From Mesorhizobium norvegicum (GTDB lineage: Bacteria; Pseudomonadota; Alphaproteobacteria; Rhizobiales; Rhizobiaceae): a DNA stretch of 43,836 nt. Below, one piece after another: positions 34,112 through 41,474 of the stretch; positions within the stretch are counted from its first letter, which is position 1, and each line of letters starts with the position of its first letter. A program made the translations under genes and the position numbers. Below the pieces are notes generated by a model. It was not told where the DNA came from. It did no database searches and saw only the letters and a list, made by a program, of their open reading frames with translations. Location: positions 1 to 43,836 of the forward strand of contig NZ_SMYZ01000040.1 in the NCBI RefSeq assembly GCF_004919685.1, read 5' to 3'.

Positions 34112-34183
34112 GATATCAAAGCGTCTTGCTGATCAAGGCGTTTTGGCTGATCAAAGCGTTTTGGCTGATCAAAGCGTTTTGGC
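34112..34183. repeat. 18-bp tandem repeat, four units, overlapping the SRPBCC gene end
   Basis: Units at 34112-34129 (diverged), 34130-34147 (one change), 34148-34165 and 34166-34183 (identical), with sequence TGATCAAAGCGTTTTGGC on the plus strand. On the minus strand each unit reads GCC-AAA-ACG-CTT-TGA-TCA, that is, the last four codons and stop of the SRPBCC gene. The gene end has been copied in tandem downstream of itself. Confidence 0.85.
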
Positions 34184-34654
34184 GAGCTCTTCGAGCTGGT
34201 CGGTGCACTGGCCCCAGCCCTCGTGGAAACCCATCTTCTCGTGCTGCTCGCGGTCGGCGGCGCTCCAGTGCCTGACCCGAGCGATGTAGCGGGTCTTGCC
34301 ATTGCCTTCGTCCTCGAAGGTCAACACCCCGGTCATGAACGGCTTTTCCGACGGCTCCCACGCCTGGGTGTAGGCGTCGGTGAAGACGATCTTCTTGCCC
34401 GGAATGACTTCGAGGAAAACACCAGGGTTGGGGAATTCGTTGCCGTCGGGACCCGCCATGACGACAAGGCTCGAGCCGCCGGTGCGCACATCCATTTCGG
34501 CGCGCGGCGTCGTCCACGGCTTTGGCGCGAACCACTGCGTGACCAGTTTCGGGTCGGTCCAACAGCGATAGACGTTTTCGCGCGGCGCATCGATGATGCG
34601 GGCCAGAACCAGTTCGCGGTCATTGGCGGGGGCGATGTCGAGCTTGGTGGTCAT
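34169..34654 (-). CDS. SRPBCC (AHSA1-like) domain protein
   Basis: A 161-residue protein with the AHSA1/START-like fold: ELVLARIIDAPRENVYRCWTDPKLVTQWFAPKPW, then EMDVRTGGSSLVVMAGPDGNEF, FLEVIPGKKIVFTDAY and HEKMGFHEGWGQCTDQLEELAK. Such proteins form a deep hydrophobic cavity; many accompany ArsR regulators in stress or toxin responses, but none is adjacent here. The stop lies at the junction of an 18-bp tandem repeat. GAGGA lies seven bases upstream of the ATG. Probably first gene of an operon with the secreted hydrolase. Confidence 0.9.
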   Translation of the reverse strand: MTTKLDIAPANDRELVLARIIDAPRENVYRCWTDPKLVTQWFAPKPWTTPRAEMDVRTGGSSLVVMAGPDGNEFPNPGVFLEVIPGKKIVFTDAYTQAWEPSEKPFMTGVLTFEDEGNGKTRYIARVRHWSAADREQHEKMGFHEGWGQCTDQLEELAKTL

Positions 34655-34667
34655 GATGGTGTCCTCG

Positions 34668-34727
34668 GGTGTCGGTTTGATCTGGCTTCCGTCCCAAGGA
34701 CGAACGGATCAAACACGAACCGACACC
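34668..34727. promoter_or_regulatory. Nested inverted repeat in the SRPBCC leader
   Basis: GGTGTCGGTT (34668-34677) pairs with AACCGACACC (34718-34727), and the overlapping TTTGATC (34676-34682) pairs with GATCAAA (34707-34713). Both arms fall between the SRPBCC start and its likely promoter, so they could be an operator or a transcript hairpin. Confidence 0.45.
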
Positions 34728-34778
34728 GCCGGCGAAAAAATGTCGGCACCGTCTCGATTGGCCCGAGGCGTCACCCAC

Positions 34779-34840
34779 CTTCGTCATCCACAGGCGAAGC
34801 AGGAGCGCAGCTCCGTCGCCGAGACCCGTGGATGACGAAG
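34779..34840. repeat. Palindromic repeat with 13-bp arms
   Basis: CTTCGTCATCCAC (34779-34791) and GTGGATGACGAAG (34828-34840) are perfect inverted repeats; between them GGAGC-GCA-GCTCC forms an inner hairpin. The TTCGTCATCC...GGATGACGAA theme is, from memory, frequent between Mesorhizobium genes. Confidence 0.65.
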
Positions 34841-34926
34841 CGATGGGCGCGTTCCGCCAATCGCCGAGGCATTCGGCTTATCAAAGCAGCATATCTGATC
34901 GAGAAACTGGGTGTTCTGTCGACGCG

Positions 34927-35175
34927 TCAGTGGCGCTTGGCTTGCACCAGATAGGCCTCGATCTCGGTCTCGCCGAGCCATTTTGCCGCCTCCAGCCGAT
35001 GCAGACCTTCGACGAGGATATGGCGCTTGCCGTCATGGCGGACCTGGATCGGCGTCTTCATGCCGTTTTCCAGGATGTCCTCGGCCAGATGGCGGACGGT
35101 CTCGGGATGCAGCGTCTTCTTGCGCGCCGTCGGCACGTAGATCTCGTCGACTTTGACCTTTTGCACTCTGAGCAT
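34927..35175 (-). CDS. Stand-alone ParB/sulfiredoxin-like domain protein
   Basis: An 82-residue protein, MLRVQKVKVDEIYVPTARKK onward, consisting only of a ParB N-terminal (ParBc, PF02195-like) domain: VDEIYVPTAR, LHPETVRHLAEDILENGMKTPIQVRHDGKRHILVEGLHRLEAAKWLGETEIEAYLV, including the G-x-H-R-L-E/x-A segment equivalent to the ParB C-motif (GERRxRA). In ParB this fold binds CTP; small solo members occur in many rhizobia with no assigned role. No HTH domain follows, so it is not a partition protein. I start at the ATG at 35175 after GGGGGT. Divergent from the thioesterase gene. Confidence 0.82.
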   Translation of the reverse strand: MLRVQKVKVDEIYVPTARKKTLHPETVRHLAEDILENGMKTPIQVRHDGKRHILVEGLHRLEAAKWLGETEIEAYLVQAKRH

Positions 35176-35374
35176 GCCGACCCCCGTGGCGGAAACGCCG
35201 CCTCCCCTGAGATAGTCCGTTTGATGGAGGCGGCCAAGGGTGCGGCTAACGAATACGAGGCGCGAAGGCCATTCTGGGCCTGAAGATGCCATGACAGCAG
35301 ACCGTTTGCCTGTCGTCGCCAGTTTCGATATTGCGTCTGCGCGATCGTCGATGGCCACAGAGGCAAAAATCCCC

Positions 35375-35791
35375 ATGAGCAAATCTCTCGTCACCTTTGT
35401 CGGCGTCGCTCATCCCTGGATGTGCGATGTGATGGGGCACGTGAATGTGCGTCACTACGCGGCGATGTTCGACGATGCCAGCTTCCAGCTTCTCGGCCGT
35501 ATCGCCGGACAGGACGATAATCAGGCGTCGCAAATCGGATGGGCCGATGTGCGCACCGAAATCGACTATCGGCACGAAACGAAAGCCGGAGCGCTCATCA
35601 CCATCCGCTCGCATGTCGCGAAGATCGGCCGCACCTCCATCACCTTGGAACAGGTGATGTCGGGCTCGCTCGACGGCATCGTCCGTGCATCGAGCCGGAC
35701 GACCAGCGTGCGTTTCGACCTCGCCGCGCGCGCCTCGGTGGCGTTGGACGAGGCAATGCGAAACCGCGCGGCTGCCTTGCTGATCGAATAA
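35375..35791 (+). CDS. Hotdog-fold acyl-CoA thioesterase (4HBT-like)
   Basis: A 138-residue protein with the 4HBT signature VAHPWMCDVMGHVNVRHYAAMFDDASFQLL (about 11-40): Asp18 and the G-H-V-N-x-x-H-Y motif form the catalytic region. Later strands WADVRTEIDYRHETKAGALITIRSHV and GRTSITLEQVM complete the hotdog fold. It hydrolyses an acyl-CoA thioester, with the chain unknown. An in-frame ATG 24 bases upstream (35351) is possible; GAGG lies 11 bases before the chosen ATG. It ends seven bases before the end of the convergent LysR gene, so it is not obviously part of the downstream operon. Confidence 0.85.
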   Translation: MSKSLVTFVGVAHPWMCDVMGHVNVRHYAAMFDDASFQLLGRIAGQDDNQASQIGWADVRTEIDYRHETKAGALITIRSHVAKIGRTSITLEQVMSGSLDGIVRASSRTTSVRFDLAARASVALDEAMRNRAAALLIE

Positions 35792-35797
35792 GACCGG

Positions 35798-36757
35798 TCA
35801 GCCTTGGTAGATGCGCTCCTCGAGCGGTGTCTCGGCGATCAGCGCTTGCAACCCGGACAGCAGCGCCTTCTCGGCGCGGTTCATCGCCTTGTCGGGGTTG
35901 ACCAGCAGGAAGATGTCGATGGCCGGCGGCGCGTCGTAGGGCGGCAGCCGCCACAGCATTCCATCCGCCACATCGCGCCGTGCGACATGCAACGGCAGCG
36001 GGCCGATGCCCAACCCTGCGACGATCATGCGCCGCACCTCTTCCAGACTCGAGGACACGCCGACGACATCGGCGTTCAGCCGGGCTTCGCTGCGCAACAG
36101 CGCGACCGGCCGCAACGCGTCCGAAATATGGTCGGTCTGGAACGATACCGAGGGTTCGCCCCGGAGATCGGCCAGCGTCAGTCCGGTTTGCCCGTAAAGC
36201 CTGTGTTGCGGCCCACAGAAGAAGCCGAAGAACTCGCGGTAGACCATCGCATATTCCAGCGCCGGATCGCGCTGGCTGACCAGGCAGATGCCGAAAGAGG
36301 CACGCCGCTCCCTGACCTGCTTGGCGACTTCGGTGCTAGCCGCCACCGAAATGGTGATGCTGGCGCGCGGGTAGTTGCGGTGAAACTCCGCCAGCGCCTG
36401 ATCGAACAATGGCGAGACGACATGGCTGGCCGTCGCGATCATGACGTGGCCGGTGACGTCGTCGCTGATGCCGCGCATCAGCAGCGGCAGCTGCGATATG
36501 GTGCCGAACACCTCGACGCTCTGCTCGTAGAGAAGCCGCCCGACCTCGGTCAGTTCGAAACGCGTCGCGTCGCGCTCGACCAGCCGCCGGCCGACCCGGT
36601 CTTCCAGCCGCCGCAGGGCATTGCTGACGCTGGGCTGCTTGAGGTTCAGCCGCTCGGCGGCGCGGGTGATGCTCTTCACTTCGGCGATGACGACGAATGT
36701 CCGCAGAAGGTTCCAGTCCAGATCCCAGACCAGTCGTTCGGGGCGCGGCAAAGCCAT
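35798..36757 (-). CDS. LysR-family regulator divergent from the amide/amine operon
   Basis: A 319-residue LysR protein: WDLDWNLLRTFVVIAEVKSITRAAERLNLKQPSVSNALRRLEDRVGRRLVERD is the winged helix-turn-helix (about 12-63), followed by the effector domain (GHVMIATASHVVSPLFDQALAEF onward). It is transcribed away from the ABC-transporter operon with 136 bases between the start codons, the classical position for a LysR activator of the adjacent catabolic operon. The effector is probably the transported compound or a pathway intermediate (inference). The ATG lies unusually close to AGGA, so a downstream start is possible. Confidence 0.9.
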   Translation of the reverse strand: MALPRPERLVWDLDWNLLRTFVVIAEVKSITRAAERLNLKQPSVSNALRRLEDRVGRRLVERDATRFELTEVGRLLYEQSVEVFGTISQLPLLMRGISDDVTGHVMIATASHVVSPLFDQALAEFHRNYPRASITISVAASTEVAKQVRERRASFGICLVSQRDPALEYAMVYREFFGFFCGPQHRLYGQTGLTLADLRGEPSVSFQTDHISDALRPVALLRSEARLNADVVGVSSSLEEVRRMIVAGLGIGPLPLHVARRDVADGMLWRLPPYDAPPAIDIFLLVNPDKAMNRAEKALLSGLQALIAETPLEERIYQG

Positions 36758-36893
36758 TCCTGATATCTATGCTCCCTATTCCCATTATCTATTTGCGCAA
36801 TGATGCCGCAAAGGCAATCATTGAACACAGGAAAGCATCCCCGCGCCTCCCAAGAACAAGACCTTGCGCTCCATCCAGAGGACAGGAAATCAG
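36758..36893. promoter_or_regulatory. Divergent LysR/ABC-operon promoter region
   Basis: An AT-richer 136-base spacer, including TGATATCTATGCTCCCTATT and TTGCGCAATGATGCCGCAAAGGCAATCATT. The latter contains TTGCGCAA and an ATTG/CAAT-flanked near-palindrome, plausible LysR-binding features. I cannot assign a specific T-N11-A site with confidence. Confidence 0.45.
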
Positions 36894-37676
36894 ATGAACA
36901 GAGTATTTTCCGGCATCGCCGTTGCGGCCCTGCTGCTTGCGTCGACCTTCACGGCCGTTTCGGCCAGGGCCGACGACCTCGAGAAGATCAAGGCGGCCGG
37001 TGAGCTGAAGATTTCCATGAGCGGTCAGTATCCGCCCTTCAACTTCGTCAACGACCAGAACGAAGTCGTCGGCTTCGACGCCGATATCGGCAAGGCCATC
37101 GCTGAGCGCATCGGCGTCAAGGGCACCATCATCACCACTGCCTGGGACGGCATCATCGCCGGCCTGCTCGCCAACAAATACGACACCGTCGTCGGCTCGA
37201 TGACGATCACGCCGGAGCGCGAAAAGGTGGTCGATTTCGTCGGGCCTTACTACCATGCCGGCCGCGCCGTTTTCGTCAACGAGGCGTCCAAGGTGCAGAG
37301 CCTCGACGACCTCAAGGGCAAGACCATTGGCGTGACGCTGGGCGAAACGCACGAGAAATGGGCGCGCGAAAAGGGCGGCTGGGACATCCGCACCTACAAG
37401 GGCCTGCCGGAACTGCTGCTGGAGTTGAGGGCTGGCCGCGTCGATGCCATCGTCGTCGACAACATTCCGGTCATGGTTGCCGTCAAGGAGACGGGCGAGA
37501 AGGTCCGCAAGCTCAACACGCCCGACATTGAAGGCGGCGCTGTTGCTATCGGCATCGCCATCCGCAAGGACAATCCGGAGCTCAAGGCCGCCATGCAGAA
37601 GGCGCTGGACGACATGCTGGCGGATGGCAGCTACGAAAAGATCTCCACGAAGTGGGTCGGCAGCGACATCCGCTGA
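36894..37676 (+). CDS. ABC transporter substrate-binding protein, polar amino acid type
   Basis: A 260-residue periplasmic protein of SBP family 3 (PF00497): signal peptide ending VSARA before DDLEK, then LEKIKAAGELKISMSGQYPPFNFVNDQNEVVGFDADIGKAIAERIG, WDGIIAGLLANKYDTVVGSMTITPEREKVVDFVGPYYHAG and LKGKTIGVTLGETHEKWAREKG. Such proteins bind amino acids, amines or their relatives. The ATG follows AGGA by six bases. First gene of a seven-gene operon; the ligand is presumably the substrate of the downstream catabolic enzymes (inference). Confidence 0.93.
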   Translation: MNRVFSGIAVAALLLASTFTAVSARADDLEKIKAAGELKISMSGQYPPFNFVNDQNEVVGFDADIGKAIAERIGVKGTIITTAWDGIIAGLLANKYDTVVGSMTITPEREKVVDFVGPYYHAGRAVFVNEASKVQSLDDLKGKTIGVTLGETHEKWAREKGGWDIRTYKGLPELLLELRAGRVDAIVVDNIPVMVAVKETGEKVRKLNTPDIEGGAVAIGIAIRKDNPELKAAMQKALDDMLADGSYEKISTKWVGSDIR

Positions 37677-37740
37677 TCCCTCCTGGCTTCAGGCGGCCAA
37701 AGCCGTCTGGGGCCGAGCGACACTCCTGCTGGACCCTTTC

Positions 37741-38388
37741 ATGGATTTCTCCTTGATGCAGCGCGTCTTCCCGTTCTTCGTGGAAGCCGCCCTGGTGACG
37801 ATCGAGATCACGGTGCTGGCCCTGATCCTGGGCCTTGCGGTTGCTTCATTGGCCGCGGCCGCAAAGATGTCGAGGTCGGCAATCCTGCGGACCATCGGCA
37901 CGCTCTATGTCAGCCTGTTTCGCGGCACGCCGTGCCTGATCCAGCTCTTCGTGCTCTATTTCGGCGGCCCACAGATCGGCATCAATCTGGAGCCGTTCGC
38001 GGCCGGCGTCATTGGCCTCGGCCTCAACATCGGCGCCTATATGGCAGAATCGATCCGTGGCGCGCTGGTCGCGGTCGACAGGGGCCAGACCGAGGCTGCC
38101 CGCACGATCGGCTTCAGCCGTTTCCAGACGCTGCGCAAGGTCGTGCTGCCGCAGGCGGCGCGGCTGATGATCCGACCGCTCGGGGTCAACACGGTTGCTT
38201 TGTTGAAGGGATCAGCACTGGTGTCGACCATTTCAGTCGTCGAACTGACCTACACCGCCCAGAGCTTCATCGGCTCCACCTACAAGCCGTTCGAGATCTT
38301 CGGCGTTGCAGCCCTGCTCTACATGATCATGGTCTATGCGGTCGCGCGGGTCGTCGACCTGCTCGACAAACGCTTCGCCATCGTCTGA
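37741..38388 (+). CDS. ABC transporter permease 1, polar amino acid type
   Basis: A 215-residue inner-membrane permease with about five membrane helices ([63 protein letters not shown]). The cytoplasmic coupling loop with the EAA motif reads [25 protein letters not shown] chose the ATG at 37741, just before the first helix; a longer frame upstream runs into the binding-protein gene. Pairs with permease 2 and the ATPase. Confidence 0.9.
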   Translation: MDFSLMQRVFPFFVEAALVTIEITVLALILGLAVASLAAAAKMSRSAILRTIGTLYVSLFRGTPCLIQLFVLYFGGPQIGINLEPFAAGVIGLGLNIGAYMAESIRGALVAVDRGQTEAARTIGFSRFQTLRKVVLPQAARLMIRPLGVNTVALLKGSALVSTISVVELTYTAQSFIGSTYKPFEIFGVAALLYMIMVYAVARVVDLLDKRFAIV

Positions 38389-38400
38389 CCGGAGAGCACG

Positions 38401-39060
38401 ATGCAAGGTTTGGATTTCACCGTCGTCGCGCCCTACTGGGACCTTCTGTTGATTGGCGCCTGGTGGACCGCGGTGCTGACCGTTTCGGCGGGCGCGCTCA
38501 GCTTCGTCGGCGGCATCCTGTTTGCGGTCATCGTGCTCTATGCCCCGGTGATCGTCGCCTATCCCGTGCGCGCCCTCATGTGGGTGTTCATGGGGACGCC
38601 GCTGCTGTTGCAGCTGTTCCTGATCTATTTCGGCCTGGTGCAGATCGGCATCGACATCCCTGCCCTTGCCGCCGGCATTGTCGGGCTTGGCCTGCATTTT
38701 GCCGTCTACAATGCCGACATCATCCGCGCCGGCATCGTGGCCGTCGATGTCGGCCAGACGGAAGGCGCGCGCAGCATCGGTTTCGGCAAGTGGCAGACGC
38801 TGCGCCATGTCGTGATACCGCAAGCCATTCGCAACACCGCGCCACCGATCGGCGGCAACCTGATCGCGCTGTTGAAGGAATCCTCCATCGTCTCGGTCAT
38901 CGGCATCGCCGAGCTGGTCCATTCGGCCCAGCTGGCGATCAGCGAAACGTTCCGCCCGTTCGAGTTCTACATCACGGCCGCGGCGCTCTACTACATTCTC
39001 AACCTTGTGCTCGAGGCGGCCTTGCGCCTGTTCGAAAGACATGTGGAGGCTTCCCGATGA
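38401..39060 (+). CDS. ABC transporter permease 2, polar amino acid type
   Basis: A 219-residue partner of permease 1, again with about five helices ([67 protein letters not shown]) and the EAA loop [29 protein letters not shown] precedes the ATG by five bases; the gap from permease 1 is 12 bases. Its TGA overlaps the ATG of the ATPase gene (ATGA), which indicates coupling. Confidence 0.92.
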   Translation: MQGLDFTVVAPYWDLLLIGAWWTAVLTVSAGALSFVGGILFAVIVLYAPVIVAYPVRALMWVFMGTPLLLQLFLIYFGLVQIGIDIPALAAGIVGLGLHFAVYNADIIRAGIVAVDVGQTEGARSIGFGKWQTLRHVVIPQAIRNTAPPIGGNLIALLKESSIVSVIGIAELVHSAQLAISETFRPFEFYITAAALYYILNLVLEAALRLFERHVEASR

Positions 39061-39821
39061 GCACACAGCTGCCAATGGTCGAGGTTCGCGGCGCGCGCAA
39101 ATCGTTCGGCGCGGTCGAGGTCCTCAAGGGTATCGACCTGTCGGTCGACCGAGGGCAGATCGTCGCAATCATCGGACCGAGCGGCTCCGGCAAGAGCACG
39201 CTGCTGCGCTCCATCAACCATCTGGAATCCCTGAACAGCGGCGAAGTCTGGCTCGATGGCGTGCAGGTCAACCAGAAGCTGCACGGCCAGGCTTTCGAGC
39301 GGCACATCAACAAGGTGCGCCAGCAGATGGGCATGGTGTTTCAGCACTTCAATCTGTTCCCGCATCTGACGGTGCTCGAGAACATTTCCATGGGACCGAT
39401 CATCCTCAAAGGCATGACGAGGAGTGACGCCCATGCGCTTGCGCACAGCCTCTTGTCGAAGGTCGGGCTCGCCGACAAGATCGACGCCTATCCCTCGCGG
39501 CTTTCGGGCGGCCAGAAGCAACGTGTGGCGATTGCCCGCGCGCTGGCGATGCAGCCCAAGGTGATGCTGTTCGACGAAGCCACCTCGGCGCTCGACCCGG
39601 AACTGGTCGACGAGGTCAACGCGGTGATGAAACAGCTTGCCGCCGAACACATGACCATGCTCATCGTAACGCATGAGATGCGCTTTGCCGGCGAAGTGGC
39701 CGACAGGGTGCTGTTCATGGATGGCGGCGTTGTCGTCGAGGAAGGCCCGCCCGGCGACATGTTCCGCGCGCCGCAGAAGGAACGCACGCGCACCTTCCTC
39801 AAGAAATACCTTTCCGCCTGA
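39057..39821 (+). CDS. ABC transporter ATP-binding protein, polar amino acid type
   Basis: A 254-residue cytoplasmic ATPase. Walker A is GPSGSGKST (G40-T48), the Q-loop is in [20 protein letters not shown], the signature is [16 protein letters not shown], Walker B plus D-loop is [14 protein letters not shown], and the switch histidine is in VTHEM. The [15 protein letters not shown] segment is typical of GlnQ/HisP-type ATPases. It powers uptake with the two permeases. The frame is open far upstream, but the ATG overlapping the permease stop is the obvious start. Confidence 0.95.
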   Translation: MSTQLPMVEVRGARKSFGAVEVLKGIDLSVDRGQIVAIIGPSGSGKSTLLRSINHLESLNSGEVWLDGVQVNQKLHGQAFERHINKVRQQMGMVFQHFNLFPHLTVLENISMGPIILKGMTRSDAHALAHSLLSKVGLADKIDAYPSRLSGGQKQRVAIARALAMQPKVMLFDEATSALDPELVDEVNAVMKQLAAEHMTMLIVTHEMRFAGEVADRVLFMDGGVVVEEGPPGDMFRAPQKERTRTFLKKYLSA

Positions 39822-39823
39822 GT

Positions 39824-41473
39824 ATGACCATGACCAGACCAAACACGGAATTCCCCGATTTCGGACTGACGCCGGAGCAGCGCCGCCACGCGGTGCGCGG
39901 CCACTACTACGAATGGCCTGGCATGGATGGCGAGCGCGGCGAGATCTGGTGCTACAGCGACCGGTTTTCCTATCGCGCCGGCGAAACGGTGGCGTTGCAT
40001 GTCAGTTCGACAGCTCCGGCATTCAACATGGCGATCGTCCGCGACGGCGGCATCGAGACAAAAGTATTCGAGAAATCGGGCATCGCGGCGCACTGGCAGG
40101 ACACGCCCGACCAGTGCTCGGCCGAAGGCTGCGGCTGGGAGGTGTCCTTCGAACTCCGCGTCGGGGCCGATTGGCCGTCGGGAGCCTACCGGGTGACGCT
40201 GACAGCCGCTGGCCACGACGGCCAGCCGATCCATTGCCATCACCTGATCATCGTGAGCCCGCAGCCCGGCAAGAAGCCCGGCCGCGTGCTGCAGGTGGCG
40301 GCGACGGGCACCTGGCTCGCCTACAACACCTGGGGCGGTTCCAACCATTACCAGGGCATCACCGGGCCGGACCGCAACCAGTATTCGCCCATCGTGTCGA
40401 CGCAACGCCCCTGGTGCCGTGGCTTCGTCGTGCTGCCGAAGGATGCGCCGCGCGTCCCGCTGGAAGTCGCCGTGCCGCCGAAGACGGTGCCGCGCTATCC
40501 GCATATGGAATGGGCGCTCGCCACCGGCCATTCGAAGAAATACGCTTCGTCCGGCTGGGCCAGCTACGACAGCCACTTCTTCCGCTTCGCCGAACGCGCC
40601 GGCTATGAAGTCGATCTCGCCAGCCAGCACGATCTGCATGTCTCGCCTGAGATTCTCGACGGCTACGACTGCGCCGTCTTCGTCGGCCATGACGAATACT
40701 GGACTTGGGAGATGCGCGACGCCGTAGACGCCTATGTCGAGCGCGGCGGCCATGCGGCGCGCTTTGCCGGCAATTTCATGTGGCAGACGCGGCTGGAAGA
40801 CGAGGGCCGCCGGCAGGTCTGCTACAAATATCGCTCGCGTGCCGAAGACCCGGCCTATCGCCCAGGCGGCGACGTCACCCGCGCCACCAATTCCTGGGAA
40901 GCGCCGGAAATCGGCCGGCCGGGTTCGGCGACCTTCGGGCTCAATGCGACCCGTGGCCTCTATGCCGGCTGGGGCGGCTGCGCGCCGCGCGGCGTGCGCG
41001 GCTTTCCGGTCTACCGGCCGGAACACTGGGCCTTCGCCGGCACTGGCATCTACTATGGCGACCTGCTCGGCGCCGACAGCCATGTCTATGGCTATGAGGT
41101 CGACGGGCTCGAGTTCGAGATACGCGGCGGCCTGCCTTACCCGACCGCCACCAGCGGGGCACCAGACGGCCTGCAGGTTCTCGCCGTCGGCATGGCGAGC
41201 CAGGTCGAGGAAAGCGCCGATATCCCGATCGAGGACCAGTTCCTCACCGACGAGGACGGCCGCTTCACCGCCGAAACGCTTTTTGGCGAGGCGAGCGACG
41301 CCAATCTGGAAAAAGTCAAACGCGGCAACGGCATGATCGTCAATTTCCCGCGCGGCAAGGGCGAGGTGTTCCATGCCGGAAGCTGCGAATGGGTCGCCGG
41401 CCTGCTAAGACAAGACCCGATGGTCGAACGCGTCACCAAGAATGTCCTCGATCGTTACCTCGGAAAGTCCTGA
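39824..41473 (+). CDS. N,N-dimethylformamidase large-subunit-like protein
   Basis: A 549-residue protein that I recognise as related to the DmfA2 (large/beta) subunit of N,N-dimethylformamidase, an iron enzyme that hydrolyses the C-N bond of formamides. Features seen: an N-terminal beta-sandwich-like part (about 30-145, WCYSDRFSYRAGETVALHVSS), then VLQVAATGTWLAYNTWGGSNHYQ (about 155-177), YDSHFFRFAERAGYEVDLASQHDLH and VFVGHDEYWTWEMRDAVDAYVERGGHAARFAGNFMW (285-320). The H-D-E-Y at 289-292 and tyrosines in AYNTW and YDSHFF are where I would look for the 2-Tyr/1-Glu iron site of DMFase (inference from memory). No small subunit gene is adjacent. The ATG lies two bases after the ATPase stop. Substrate unknown. 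Confidence 0.85.
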   Translation: MTMTRPNTEFPDFGLTPEQRRHAVRGHYYEWPGMDGERGEIWCYSDRFSYRAGETVALHVSSTAPAFNMAIVRDGGIETKVFEKSGIAAHWQDTPDQCSAEGCGWEVSFELRVGADWPSGAYRVTLTAAGHDGQPIHCHHLIIVSPQPGKKPGRVLQVAATGTWLAYNTWGGSNHYQGITGPDRNQYSPIVSTQRPWCRGFVVLPKDAPRVPLEVAVPPKTVPRYPHMEWALATGHSKKYASSGWASYDSHFFRFAERAGYEVDLASQHDLHVSPEILDGYDCAVFVGHDEYWTWEMRDAVDAYVERGGHAARFAGNFMWQTRLEDEGRRQVCYKYRSRAEDPAYRPGGDVTRATNSWEAPEIGRPGSATFGLNATRGLYAGWGGCAPRGVRGFPVYRPEHWAFAGTGIYYGDLLGADSHVYGYEVDGLEFEIRGGLPYPTATSGAPDGLQVLAVGMASQVEESADIPIEDQFLTDEDGRFTAETLFGEASDANLEKVKRGNGMIVNFPRGKGEVFHAGSCEWVAGLLRQDPMVERVTKNVLDRYLGKS

Positions 41474-41474
41474 C

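Noticed and set aside
33136..34302. Longer N-terminus for the secreted hydrolase (to 34302)
   Set aside because: The extra residues translate the 18-bp tandem repeat (RFDQPK) and antisense of the SRPBCC gene; the GTG at 34089 has a good ribosome-binding site and starts a signal peptide.
39488..41374. 628-codon minus-strand frame opposite the DMFase-like gene
   Set aside because: Antisense of real coding sequence, no domain, spans two plus-strand genes.
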